From positions 25,411 through 89,410 of the forward strand of contig NZ_JAYVPL010000002.1 of assembly GCF_043757465.1 (NCBI RefSeq): 64,000 nt of DNA, written 5' to 3'. The DNA comes from Armatimonas sp043757465 (GTDB taxonomy: Bacteria; Armatimonadota; Armatimonadia; Armatimonadales; Armatimonadaceae). The notes beneath the pieces were generated by a model. The model saw only the letters and a list, made by a program, of their open reading frames with translations. It had not been told where the DNA came from and ran no database searches. This document shows, one piece after another, positions 15,464-24,111 of this stretch; position 1 is the stretch's first letter; each line of letters starts with the position of its first letter. The position numbers and the translations under genes are program-made.

Positions 15464-18433
15464 ATGAGTACGACTAGTGGGGTTGAGCTAGCAACACTGT
15501 CCCGGGGAAAGCGCCTGCTCTCGGAGGTGCGACGTCAAGAGAAAAAAGGCAGTTTTACGGAGATTTTCTACAGCAGGCTGATGGCGCTCTCTACGCGCGA
15601 CGAGAAGCTAAAGATCGAGCTGTTTCGCTTTGTGGATGCGCTCCCCGCGCTAAAATCGCCCGAGTCGGTAGCGCGGCACTTGTTGGAGTACTTGGTCCGT
15701 CCCGATGTCTCACTGCCGCCGGGCGGGGCACAGCTTCTGATGGGGCTCGCCAGTACGGGGCCCTCACGCTCGCTCCTGCACTTTGCCTCGCACACGGGGG
15801 CAAGACTCATGGCCGGGCGCTTCATCGCAGGGCGTGACGGGGTTGAGGCAGTCAAAGAGATCGAGCGCCTACGCCGCGTCCCAATGACCTTCACGATGGA
15901 CTTGCTTGGTGAGGCCGTGACCAGCGAGGTTGAGGCACTGGCCTACCAGAAGAAGTATCTGGATCTGATTGAGGATCTTGCCCGCCTCTCGCAGGCGTGG
16001 CCGGGGATTGATCAGCTTGAAAAGGCTAGCTACGGCCCCCTTCCCAAAGTCAATGTCTCGGTCAAGCTCAGCTCACTCTACTCGCGCTTCGATCCGATGG
16101 CCGCCGATGCCACTGTCAAAGCCGTCAAAGAGCGCCTCCACCCGATTCTCTCGGCGGCAAAAAATCACGGGCTCTTTGTGAACTTCGATATGGAGCAGCA
16201 CGACTTCTGCACGGTCACCAATCGCATCTTCCGTGAAATCTTCACCCAGCCCGAGTTCGCCGACTGGGCCGATGTGGGAATTGTGGTGCAGGCGTATCTC
16301 AAGCGCGCGGAGGCCGATCTCATCGAGCTGCGCAACTGGGTGATAGCGCGTGGTGTTCCGGTGCACGTGCGCCTCGTAAAGGGCGCGTACTGGGACTTTG
16401 AGACCATTATCGCCGCTCAGCGCCATCATCCCGTGCCCGTCTGGGAGAAAAAAACTCTCACCGATGCGTGCTTTGAGCGCTGCACGGAGTTTCTTTTAGA
16501 CAACTGGCAGCACCTGCGGCCTGCGATTGCGAGTCACAACGTGCGCTCTTCCTCAAAAGCCCAAGCGCTCGCCGAGGCAAAAGGTGTCCCGCCGCGCACG
16601 GTTGAGTACCAGGTGCTCTTTGGGATGGGTGAGCCGATAGGCCGTGCCCTCGCCGCACAAGGTGAGCGCGTCCGAACCTATGTCCCCTTTGGCGAGCTGC
16701 TCCCCGGCATGGCCTATCTTGTGCGGCGACTCCTAGAGAACTCGTCCAACGATAGCTTCATTCGCAAGTCCGGCGACCAGAGTGCCGATGATGCGCTTTT
16801 GGCGGAGCCCAACTCCAGCGCCCTCCCGCCCCCCGCCGAGCGGGGGAGTGATGCGGTTTTTGTTAACAACCCCGAAGTAGACTTTGCGATCCCCGAGAAC
16901 CAAGAAAAAATGCAAGACGCGTTAGATCAGATTCAGAGTGCCCTAGGCTTTACCGTTCCTATTGTGATTAATGGCAAGCGGGAAGAAAGTGCAAAAGTTA
17001 TTGAGCGGCGCGACCCGTCGGCGACGGCAGTGATTGTCTCGAAGGCGCATTTTGCCAGCGTCGCTCAGGCGGACGCCGCACTTGCGGCTGCCAGCGCGGC
17101 GTTCCCGAGCTGGCGCGACACCAGCACAAAAGAGCGGGCGGAGCTGCTACGCCGCACTGCGGAGCAGTTTGAAAAACGCCGCTTTGAGATCTCCGCCTGG
17201 ATGGTGCGCGAAGTGGGCAAACCCTGGCGCGAGGCCGACGGCGATGTGGCGGAGGCGATTGATTTTTGCAACTTCTACGCTGCTGAGATGGAAAGACTCT
17301 CGGAGCCGCGCAAGCGCAATCTTCCCGGCGAGTGGAATGAGTATTTCTACGATGCCCGGGGCCCGGCGGTAATTATCGCGCCCTGGAACTTCCCTCTGGC
17401 CATTCTCTGTGGCATGGCCGTGGCCGCGATTGTGGCGGGGAACCCGGTTATTCTTAAGCCCAGCGAGCAGGCCTGCCGTGTGGGCTACTTTCTGCAAGAG
17501 GCACTCGAAGCCGCAGGCTGCCCGGCGGGTGTGAGTAACTTCCTGCCCGGCGACGGCGAAGAGATCGGACCGACTCTGGTGAACGACCCGCGCGTGGCGG
17601 TGATCGCGTTCACCGGAAGCAAAGCCGTCGGGCTGAGCATTATTCGTAGCGCCTCAGAAGTGCGAGCCGGGCAGCGCGAGATCAAGCGCGTGATCGCGGA
17701 GCTGGGCGGCAAGAACGCGATTATTGTGGATGAGGATGCCGACCTCGACGAGGCCGTTGCCGGTGCGCTGGCGTCGGTGGCGGGTTTTGCCGGACAAAAA
17801 TGCTCGGCGTGCTCCCGGATTATCGTGATCGGAGATGCCTACGAGCCGTTCTGCCACCGGCTTGGCGAGGCGATGGCGAGCCTGATCGTCGGTAACGCCG
17901 CCGATCCCGCGACCAATGTGCCGCCGGTAGTGGATGCGGACTCACAGGCCCGGATCGAGCGCTACATCGAGATTGGAAAGCAAGAGGGCACGCTAATCGG
18001 CCAGAAAGCCGTTCCTCCGGAGCTTATTGGCACCGGCTACTACGTCGCGCCCAGTGCGTTTATAGACTGTCCCGCCGATGGTAAGCTCTGCCAGGAGGAA
18101 GTCTTCGGCCCCGTGGTGGCTATTCTCAAGGCCGCCACGCTCGACGAAGCCCTCGCCATTGCCGATGGCACCATCTATGCGCTCACCGGCGGACTCTACT
18201 CGCGCTCCCCGAAGAACATCGAACGCGTCCGTCGGGAGTTTCGTGTGGGCAATCTCTACATCAATCGCAAGATCACCGGCGCGGTCGTGGATCGGCAGCC
18301 GTTTGGCGGTGCACGGATGTCGGGGGTTGGCAGTAAGGCAGGCGGGCCAGACTACCTCCAGCAGTTCCTTGTCCCCCGCACCATCACCGAGTCGGTGATG
18401 CGCCGTGGGTTCGCCCCCACCGAGGAAGGTTAG
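15464..18433 (+). CDS. putA: Bifunctional proline dehydrogenase / glutamate-semialdehyde dehydrogenase
   Basis: This 989-residue fusion oxidises proline to glutamate in two steps. The FAD-dependent PRODH barrel (about 90-430) includes VNVSVKLSSLYSRFDP, RLVKGAYWDFE and TYVPFGELLPGMAYLVRRLL. The NAD-dependent aldehyde dehydrogenase domain (about 500-975) has IIAPWNFPLAILCGM, IAELGGKNAIIV and the catalytic Cys780 in GFAGQKCSACSR. There is no N-terminal DNA-binding domain, so it is not the autoregulating enterobacterial type. The linker between domains (about residues 445-465, NSSALPPPAERGSD) is encoded by a GC-rich palindrome and looks like an in-frame repeat insertion. Confidence 0.93.
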   Translation: MSTTSGVELATLSRGKRLLSEVRRQEKKGSFTEIFYSRLMALSTRDEKLKIELFRFVDALPALKSPESVARHLLEYLVRPDVSLPPGGAQLLMGLASTGPSRSLLHFASHTGARLMAGRFIAGRDGVEAVKEIERLRRVPMTFTMDLLGEAVTSEVEALAYQKKYLDLIEDLARLSQAWPGIDQLEKASYGPLPKVNVSVKLSSLYSRFDPMAADATVKAVKERLHPILSAAKNHGLFVNFDMEQHDFCTVTNRIFREIFTQPEFADWADVGIVVQAYLKRAEADLIELRNWVIARGVPVHVRLVKGAYWDFETIIAAQRHHPVPVWEKKTLTDACFERCTEFLLDNWQHLRPAIASHNVRSSSKAQALAEAKGVPPRTVEYQVLFGMGEPIGRALAAQGERVRTYVPFGELLPGMAYLVRRLLENSSNDSFIRKSGDQSADDALLAEPNSSALPPPAERGSDAVFVNNPEVDFAIPENQEKMQDALDQIQSALGFTVPIVINGKREESAKVIERRDPSATAVIVSKAHFASVAQADAALAAASAAFPSWRDTSTKERAELLRRTAEQFEKRRFEISAWMVREVGKPWREADGDVAEAIDFCNFYAAEMERLSEPRKRNLPGEWNEYFYDARGPAVIIAPWNFPLAILCGMAVAAIVAGNPVILKPSEQACRVGYFLQEALEAAGCPAGVSNFLPGDGEEIGPTLVNDPRVAVIAFTGSKAVGLSIIRSASEVRAGQREIKRVIAELGGKNAIIVDEDADLDEAVAGALASVAGFAGQKCSACSRIIVIGDAYEPFCHRLGEAMASLIVGNAADPATNVPPVVDADSQARIERYIEIGKQEGTLIGQKAVPPELIGTGYYVAPSAFIDCPADGKLCQEEVFGPVVAILKAATLDEALAIADGTIYALTGGLYSRSPKNIERVRREFRVGNLYINRKITGAVVDRQPFGGARMSGVGSKAGGPDYLQQFLVPRTITESVMRRGFAPTEEG
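16826..16853 (+). repeat. GC-rich palindromic element inside putA
   Basis: The sequence ctcccgccccccgccgag and the following cgggggag form a C-rich/G-rich stem inside the linker-coding part of putA. It resembles the palindromes near 27521, 37080, 47022 and 61370. Confidence 0.45.
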
Positions 18434-18571
18434 CTAACGCGAGGAGCGCTCTGTTGCCGGAAGGAAGCAGAGCGTCAGCCCAATCAGAACGAGATCAACG
18501 ACGAGCGCTAAGCTGTTCCGAAAAGAGAAAGTTGGTGGTGTTATCGTTTGCATCGAATTAGATTGAATCAT
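18434..18571 (-). CDS. Possible small membrane protein
   Basis: A 45-codon frame starts MIQSNSMQTITPPTFSFRNS and continues with a hydrophobic stretch (LALVVDLVLIGLTLCFLPA) and ERSSR. It is convergent with putA, and both stops fall inside the palindrome TTAGCTAA at 18430-18437. A membrane helix followed by charged residues is plausible, but the frame is short and no ribosome-binding site or good promoter was seen. Confidence 0.3.
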   Translation of the reverse strand: MIQSNSMQTITPPTFSFRNSLALVVDLVLIGLTLCFLPATERSSR

Positions 18572-18649
18572 GGTACTGCGTTCTTGTATGCAAGTTCAGT
18601 GCCATCCGTTTCCATTTTATTCTTGGCTACAGTGCGGCTGATTTTCAGA

Positions 18650-19070
18650 CTAAGAACCCACTGTTTTTTCGATGCGACGATCCGGGATGAGCCACATCAC
18701 CGCCACAGCGTAGATCACCACCGAGATAATCCCCTTGATGTCTTTGCCAATTGCCTTCGCTAGGTGTGAATCGTTGCCCTGCGCCACGGGCCGCGCTGCA
18801 AAGTGGTTCTCCCCCATCCAGCCCGTCGCAAACGAGACCAGTGAGAGCCAGAAGAGCAAGTGGAGATTGGCCCAGAGCACACGCCCGTCTACGTGCCGCG
18901 TTGCTTGCAGCAGATGATGGTGGTTGTTTCAGTAGATTCCCAGAAACACAAAGCTCAGCGCATAGCTGAGAAACTTGTCTTTGAGTGCAAAAAGCGTCGC
19001 CCAGTCCGCCCCGTGCGGCACTTTCAGCTCCAGCACCATCACTAAACGCTTCCAGTCGGCCCTTGGTCAT
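18650..19070 (-). pseudogene. TMEM175-type (DUF1211) channel protein, inactivated
   Basis: The start MTKGRLEAFSDG at 19070 is the hallmark of the bacterial TMEM175 potassium-channel family. After SDG the frame shifts, and the alternate frame gives MVLELKVPHGADWATLFALK, FLSYALSFVFLGIY, then NNHHHLLQATRHVDGRVLWA and GKDIKGIISVVIYAVAVMWL. The residues expected after SDG (about 8, the rest of helix 1) are missing, consistent with a deletion between two ATGGTG repeats. A second lesion is TGA at 18929-18931 where the family has Trp (IYW-N). Two independent lesions make this a pseudogene. The hydrophobic segments and the remaining length otherwise match the family. Confidence 0.85.
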
Positions 19071-19225
19071 GGGGAGAGTTTACCGCACAGAGTCCTCATA
19101 CCGTCCCAAGGAAGCGCTGTGACATGCCGGTCTTCGGCATAGTGCTCATCGCTAGAGAAGCATGATCTTGCTAAGCTCCGCTTGGACGAGTTTTAACCAG
19201 AAGGAACGCTCGACATGAAAGGAGA

Positions 19226-19264
19226 TTACTTGACAGACTCGTTCAGCGTACCAACAAGCCTCAT
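19226..19264 (-). pseudogene. Remnant start of a clan-AA aspartic-protease-like gene
   Basis: The ATG overlaps the stop of the 88-residue gene (ATGA) and encodes only MRLVGTLNESVK before TAA. Small proteins like the upstream one are often followed, with the same overlap, by a clan-AA aspartic protease starting with a similar IVGTVNES-type segment. The rest of such a gene is not recognisable in 19071-19225, so this looks truncated. Confidence is limited by the short match. Confidence 0.3.
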
Positions 19265-19527
19265 CCTGCACTGCCCACGTAACCTGCTACCGGGGAACCA
19301 ATACGAAGTGTATAAAAACGTCCTTGTGGATGCCGTTGACGCAACTTAAAAAGAGTTTCGCTATGCTTATCGCCCACTTCCCAGTCCTTTGAAAAGATGT
19401 CAATGCTAAGGTACTTGCCATTAGACTGTGGCTCTAGCAGGCTCTGAATCTGTTCCGCATAGATTTGTTGCCCTCTTTGACTCACTTCCGTAGCGGTGAG
19501 CGATTTGGTTTCAAGTGTCGTGCTCAT
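19261..19527 (-). CDS. Conserved small hypothetical protein
   Basis: The 88-residue protein has SQRGQQIYAEQIQSLLEPQS followed by NGKYLSIDIFSKDWEVG and GRFYTLRIGSPVAGYVG. I recognise the pattern (Y..QI..L.....GK.L.IDI.S.D.E......L...RP...FY.LR.G) as a widespread uncharacterised family, often next to a small aspartic protease and discussed as antitoxin-like. A TAGAAT box lies 9 nt before the ATG. The expected downstream partner is reduced to a 12-residue remnant. Confidence 0.7.
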   Translation of the reverse strand: MSTTLETKSLTATEVSQRGQQIYAEQIQSLLEPQSNGKYLSIDIFSKDWEVGDKHSETLFKLRQRHPQGRFYTLRIGSPVAGYVGSAG

Positions 19528-19553
19528 GGTGAGGCTATTCTACCGGAAAATCC

Positions 19554-21935
19554 CTACTGCCTCAACGTCAGCTCGGTGGCACCCGCGCCGCCGAAGTCGG
19601 GGTGGGCCAGGGCGACGGATTGCACACGGTTGTCGGTTTTGAGGGTCTCCCAGATGGCTTTTCGGAGTGCGCCCGTGCCCTTGCCGTGAACAATACGCAC
19701 GTTGAGCAGCCCGGCGGCGTAGGCATCATCGAGCCATTTATCCACCCGGGGCAGAGCGGCGTTGGCGCGCAGCCCAATCACGGTGAGCTCGTGGGAAACG
19801 TCCATGGCCTTGCTCATCGCGAGTGCGCTGGCATTACTGGTGCTCTTGATCTCTGGCGTGGTTACGGCGGCGATCTCGGTGCCATTGAGTGTGCGAAGGG
19901 CGGAGAGAGGAACGGTGACTCGCATCGCCCCGACCTGAACCTGCACTTCTTTGCCAACGGAGTCGGCCAAGACGTTGCCGATAGCGTTGCCCAGTGAGGT
20001 CACACGGACACGCTCACCGCGTTTCAGAACCGTCGGGATCGGGGCCTCATCGAAGGGAAGCGGATCTTTCTCGTAGCCGATCTCCCCGATCAGCTCGTCG
20101 GTGGTGTCCTTCATTTTCTTGCGCGTGGACTGGGTTTTCCGGCCCTCTTTTCCCATCCGCCGCAGCTCCCCGATCAGATTATCCATCTTCTCGGTCTTCT
20201 GGCGGATCACGGCGCGGGCCTCTTCAGTGGCGCGCTCTTTGGCCTCACGGCGCAGGCTCTCTAAGTCGCGGAGGCGCTCCTCGTACTTGAGCTTCATCAC
20301 ATCGAGCTCTTTACGAAGCTTCTGGGCGTTCTGGCGCTCGTTATCGGCGCTGCGCTTGGCACTCTCTAGGCGAGACATAATCGTGGCGGCATCGGCACCC
20401 GCACGCGATTGGTTCTCGATTGCCGCGTCCACCACACGCGGCGGCATCCCGAGGCGTCGGGCGATGTGAAATGCATTCGACGAGCCCGGGACGCCCTGTA
20501 AGATACGATACGTGGGCCGGAGGGTCTCTAAATCAAACTCCACGGCGGCGTTGTCTATTCCATCACGGCTGTAGGCAAACTCTTTAAGCTCGCCGTAGTG
20601 TGTGGTGGCGATCACCCGTGCATTGTGCGCCAGTAAGTCGCCCAGAATCGCCTTGGCAAGTGCAGCCCCCTCGCCGGGATCGGTTCCAGACCCCACTTCA
20701 TCCAGTAGAACCAGCGCTTGTGTCCCCAGTGACTTTAAGATCGTGACAATATTGCGAATGTGTGCGGAGAAAGTTGAGAGGCTATGCGTGATAGACTGCT
20801 CATCACCAATATCGGCAAAGATTTGAGTGAAGTGTGCGAGCTCGGCGTGGCTAGCGGGAACGTGTAGCCCCGACTGCGCCATGAGCGTGAACAAACCAAC
20901 GGTTTTGAGCGTGACGGTTTTACCACCCGTGTTGGGCCCGGTAATCAAGAGCGCTTTCGTGTGCTCATCACCCAGATGGACATTGATCGGGACGGCGATT
21001 TCGGGATCAAGCAGAGGGTGGCGGGCCTCTTCGAGCACGACTCTGCCCACCTGATTGAGCTTCGGAGCAACACACTGAAAGTCATCGGCGAGCTTCGCTT
21101 TTGCGCTCGCGAGATCCAGCCCCGCGACGATCTCCACGGAGCTGTGGAGCTTGTCCCCAAGGCGCTTGACGCTCTCGGTGAGCTTTTGAAGGACTTTCTC
21201 GATCTCACGTTGCTCCAGCGCTTCGAGCTGCCGCAGCTCATTATTGAGTTCCACCACGATCAACGGCTCGATAAATACCGTCGCGCCCGTGCCAGATTGG
21301 TCGTGGACGATGCCGGGAACATGGCGCTTGAACTCGGATTTCACGGGAAGGCAGCGTCGGCCATCGCGCAGAACTACGGTCGGGTCCATGAGCATCCCAC
21401 GCGTCACCGAGGAGTTGAGCACGGCATTGAGCTTCTCCTCGACGCGTCTGTGGGTCACGCGCACTTTTGCCCGCGCCGATGCCAGCGCGGGCGATGCGGA
21501 GTCTAAGACATCGCCGCTTCTTCCAATACACAGCTCGATCTGCGCCAGAAGCGGGGGGAACTCCTGAATCCCCTGCGCTCGGTCCGAGAGTAGCGGTGCT
21601 TTCTCGGCGTGGCGCACTAAAAAGTTCTTGAGTTTGGTCGCTCCCATTAGTGTAGAGACGAGCGTGAGAAACTCATGGGGCGTAAGACTCTGCCCCACAT
21701 CGGCGTGGGCGAGCGAGCGGCGGATATCGTGAATACCACCCAGAGGAAACGGCCCGTGCGCCTCAGTGACTTTGCGCGCCTCGGTGGTCTCTTGCTGCCA
21801 CTCTAAAATAAACGCAAACAGCGGCGTCGGGGCCAGCTCCCGCGCCCGCTCGCCGCCCAGCGAACACGCCGTCCGCTCTGCCAGAAGCTTTCGCACCGCG
21901 TCAAACTCTAAAACCCGTAGGGAATGGTCATCCAT
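19554..21935 (-). CDS. mutS2: Endonuclease MutS2
   Basis: The 793-residue protein has the MutS2 order: an N-terminal core (about 1-300), the ABC-type ATPase with Walker A ITGPNTGGKTVTLKTVGL and Walker B LVLLDEVGSGTDPGEGAALA, a long coiled coil (about 500-620), and a C-terminal Smr nuclease domain beginning LTVIGLRANAALPRVDKWLD with VHGKGTGALR. MutS2 suppresses homologous recombination and, in some bacteria, splits collided ribosomes. Length and domain order are normal. A small disrupted frame lies immediately upstream (stop at 21969). Confidence 0.93.
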   Translation of the reverse strand: MDDHSLRVLEFDAVRKLLAERTACSLGGERARELAPTPLFAFILEWQQETTEARKVTEAHGPFPLGGIHDIRRSLAHADVGQSLTPHEFLTLVSTLMGATKLKNFLVRHAEKAPLLSDRAQGIQEFPPLLAQIELCIGRSGDVLDSASPALASARAKVRVTHRRVEEKLNAVLNSSVTRGMLMDPTVVLRDGRRCLPVKSEFKRHVPGIVHDQSGTGATVFIEPLIVVELNNELRQLEALEQREIEKVLQKLTESVKRLGDKLHSSVEIVAGLDLASAKAKLADDFQCVAPKLNQVGRVVLEEARHPLLDPEIAVPINVHLGDEHTKALLITGPNTGGKTVTLKTVGLFTLMAQSGLHVPASHAELAHFTQIFADIGDEQSITHSLSTFSAHIRNIVTILKSLGTQALVLLDEVGSGTDPGEGAALAKAILGDLLAHNARVIATTHYGELKEFAYSRDGIDNAAVEFDLETLRPTYRILQGVPGSSNAFHIARRLGMPPRVVDAAIENQSRAGADAATIMSRLESAKRSADNERQNAQKLRKELDVMKLKYEERLRDLESLRREAKERATEEARAVIRQKTEKMDNLIGELRRMGKEGRKTQSTRKKMKDTTDELIGEIGYEKDPLPFDEAPIPTVLKRGERVRVTSLGNAIGNVLADSVGKEVQVQVGAMRVTVPLSALRTLNGTEIAAVTTPEIKSTSNASALAMSKAMDVSHELTVIGLRANAALPRVDKWLDDAYAAGLLNVRIVHGKGTGALRKAIWETLKTDNRVQSVALAHPDFGGAGATELTLRQ

Positions 21936-21968
21936 AACAAACTCGTATCGCTCCAGTGAGTGGTGCCG

Positions 21969-22199
21969 CTAAAGAGGCTCTAGGTTAACGACTTCAAAAT
22001 GGCGCTCTTTGTCTTCCCAGAGGCCGCGTGCTAGGTAGAGTTCGTACTCTTCCACGGCTCCATCGGCAAGGCGAAAGCGATCCTGCCCGATCAAGCTGGT
22101 GGAGGGTGAGCATCAAAATGTGGGGTGCAGCTCTTCGTAGAGACGATCTGCTTTGTAAGTATCCAGGCTCGGGGCGAGGGCAGGCGTGAGTAGGATCAT
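21969..22199 (-). pseudogene. Small ORF of 76 codons interrupted by an in-frame TGA
   Basis: From the ATG at 22199 the frame reads MILLTPALAPSLDTYKADRL, YEELHPTF, then TGA (22113-22115), and continues without another stop as CSPSTSLIGQDRFRLADGAV, EEYELYLARGLWEDKERHFE, VVNLEPL and TAG. A perfect start-proximal promoter (TACAAT, 6 nt spacing) precedes it, and the part after the TGA is clearly protein-like. It is either a gene with one nonsense mutation (or paired frameshifts), or a UGA-recoded gene; the latter is raised only because selD in this window appears to be a selenoprotein. No family is recognised. Confidence 0.5.
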
Positions 22200-22205
22200 G
22201 GCATT

Positions 22206-22211
22206 ATTGTA
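22206..22211 (-). promoter_or_regulatory. -10 box TACAAT before the TGA-interrupted ORF
   Basis: On the - strand TACAAT ends 6 nt (aatgcc) before the ATG at 22199, so the promoter of this interrupted gene is intact. Confidence 0.5.
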
Positions 22212-22295
22212 TCGTTTATCTCCTTTGTTGTGAACGGAAGCGCTATTTGTCGTCACAGACGCGCTATTTTTCCTGCCTGCAACCTCAAACAGAGC

Positions 22296-23123
22296 CTAGT
22301 GGCAGGGGCGCTCGCTGGCCGCAGCAGTGCTCCCGAGTTCGTCGTTGGTGCTGCCAAGGTCATCGCTACGACCGGCAGTGAGGCGGGACCACTGCGGCGT
22401 CGGACGACCCTCCTTACCGGATAGAGGCGCACTCCCATCCTCCATGAGCCGGTACGAGTTGCTGTGGGGGCCGTAGATTACCGGCCAGCCCTCGGGCGAG
22501 TCCTCCCAATGTTCCTGTCGGCCATAGACAGTCATGTCGAGCATCCCGAAGCTGCCGTTCATCACCTCGCACCCCCGGGCAGTCGTCCAGTACGTCTCAA
22601 ACACGCGCTCCCCCTCACGCAGGTAGCACACCTTCATACCGAAATGGCGCCCAGCGATCAGGCGCTCCTGAGACTCCTCGGGCACGGAGTACCACGGCAT
22701 ATCCCAGTCCATGAACGCACGGTAGCGGTTGCTCTCATTAAAAGGCCCCTCGCAGAAGACAGCGTAGGTGACATCACGCGCGTGCAGGTACGCCAGCTCC
22801 CGTACCTGGCCGGAGTTGAAGGTGCAGCCTTCGCACTGCTTGGCGGCGGGTTGGTTCGTGTGCCACATGTGGTACGACGCGAACAGCTGGGAGCGGCCCT
22901 CGAACGCGTCGAGCAGTGACAGGGTGCCCGTCGCTCCTACGAGCAGTGTGGTGGGATCTACCTCGACCATCGGGAGCCGACGGCGCGTGGCGGCGATAGC
23001 ATCTCCCTCACGGGTATGGGCCTTCTCTCGGATTCGTAGCGGGGCGAGCTGGGCGTTCCAGGTCTCCCGATCAACAATAACGGGCGTTGCATTAAAGGGG
23101 GAAATGATTTGTGTTTTAGACAT
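22296..23123 (-). CDS. DUF899 family thioredoxin-like protein
   Basis: The 275-residue protein shows DUF899 landmarks: LRIREKAHTREGDAIAATRR followed by RLPMVEV, GRSQLFASYHMW, CEGCTFNSGQV, MPWYSVPEE and YDxT-like TVYGRQEHWEDSPEGW near the C-terminus. The family has a thioredoxin-like fold and unknown function. The Cys pair CEGC lies at the position of the family's usual CxxC. A Shine-Dalgarno (AAGGA, 8 nt upstream) supports the start at 23123. The last 40 residues are low complexity (DDLGSTNDELGSTAAASE) and probably not part of the domain. Confidence 0.8.
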   Translation of the reverse strand: MSKTQIISPFNATPVIVDRETWNAQLAPLRIREKAHTREGDAIAATRRRLPMVEVDPTTLLVGATGTLSLLDAFEGRSQLFASYHMWHTNQPAAKQCEGCTFNSGQVRELAYLHARDVTYAVFCEGPFNESNRYRAFMDWDMPWYSVPEESQERLIAGRHFGMKVCYLREGERVFETYWTTARGCEVMNGSFGMLDMTVYGRQEHWEDSPEGWPVIYGPHSNSYRLMEDGSAPLSGKEGRPTPQWSRLTAGRSDDLGSTNDELGSTAAASERPCH

Positions 23124-23212
23124 GTTGGTTCCTTGTTTTGAGGGTACTCAGACCAATGTTTTATACCCGGAAAAATGAAGAGTCCTGACTTGCAGAGGCG
23201 GGGTACGGTGGG

Positions 23213-23218
23213 CATAAT
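23213..23218 (+). promoter_or_regulatory. -10-like box CATAAT for the pectinesterase gene
   Basis: CATAAT ends 6 nt (ggccgc) before the ATG at 23225, the same spacing as the TANNNT boxes elsewhere. Confidence 0.4.
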
Positions 23219-23224
23219 GGCCGC

Positions 23225-24109
23225 ATGCCAAAGACATGGATCGTAGCCGCCGAGGGAAAGGCGGATTTTAAGACAGTGCAGGCGGCGCTGGAGGCAGTGC
23301 CCGAGGGAAACGCGGAGCCGATACTGATTCGGATTCGCCCTGGCATTTATAAAGAGCTTCTGACGCTACACAAGAGCAAGCGCCATGTTACGCTTCGGGG
23401 CGAGTCGGCGGAGAAGACAATTCTCACGTTTGACCGGAGCGCACGGACGCTAGACCCGAGTGGCAAGCCCTACGGCACGGGCAACTCGGCCAGCACGACA
23501 CTCTCCGGCGACGACTTCCGCGCCGAGAATCTCACGTTTGCAAACTCCGCAGGCCGAGGCCGCGATGTCGGGCAGGCGGTGGCGGTCAAGACCCAAGGCG
23601 ACCGGATGATCTTTGAGAGGTGCCGCTTTCTGGGCTGGCAGGACACGCTCTACGCCAATGGTAGCGGGCACCAGCGTTTCACCGACTGCATGATCGAGGG
23701 CGATGTGGACTTTATCTTCGGCCACGCGGCCGCCCTTTTCGAGCGATGCAAGATCGTCAGCAAGGGCGAGGGCTATATCACGGCGCAGGCACGCGACACG
23801 CAGACAGAGCCGGGCGGCTATCTTTTTTGGCGCTGCGAGCTGACGTCAACGCCCGACGTCCCACCCGGAAAAGTGTACCTAGGCCGCCCGTGGCGCGACT
23901 TTGCCCGCGTGCTCTTCTGGGAGTGCAGGCTCGGCCCGCAGATTAGGCCCGTCGGTTGGCACAACTGGGACAAGCCCGATCGCGAAAAAACGACACTCTT
24001 CGCCGAGTGTAATAACGTGGGGCCGGGCGCAGAAAAGAAAGAGCGGGTGGCGTGGAGCAAGCAGCTCACGCTCAAAGAGGCACAAGCGCTTCGCCGCGAG
24101 CTCCACTAG
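23225..24109 (+). CDS. Pectinesterase (carbohydrate esterase family 8)
   Basis: The 294-residue enzyme should demethylate pectin. It has a right-handed beta-helix pattern and the CE8 motifs in order: GQAVAVKTQGDR, GWQDTLY (catalytic Asp), GDVDFIFGHAAALF (second catalytic Asp) and YLGRPWRDFARVLF. The start MPKTWIVAAEGKADFKTVQA begins directly at the first beta-helix repeat, so there is no signal peptide and the enzyme appears cytoplasmic. That suggests action on imported oligogalacturonides, unless export is unconventional. It ends 2 nt before the convergent gene. Confidence 0.9.
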   Translation: MPKTWIVAAEGKADFKTVQAALEAVPEGNAEPILIRIRPGIYKELLTLHKSKRHVTLRGESAEKTILTFDRSARTLDPSGKPYGTGNSASTTLSGDDFRAENLTFANSAGRGRDVGQAVAVKTQGDRMIFERCRFLGWQDTLYANGSGHQRFTDCMIEGDVDFIFGHAAALFERCKIVSKGEGYITAQARDTQTEPGGYLFWRCELTSTPDVPPGKVYLGRPWRDFARVLFWECRLGPQIRPVGWHNWDKPDREKTTLFAECNNVGPGAEKKERVAWSKQLTLKEAQALRRELH

Positions 24110-24111
24110 CT

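Noticed and set aside
18447..18474. Terminator after putA (cgctctg ... cagagcg)
   Set aside because: The stem is only 7 bp with a 14-nt loop and no T-run follows on either strand.
19071..19225. Functional aspartic protease downstream of the 88-residue gene
   Set aside because: Only 12 residues of a plausible start remain; no DTG motif is found in any frame of the region.
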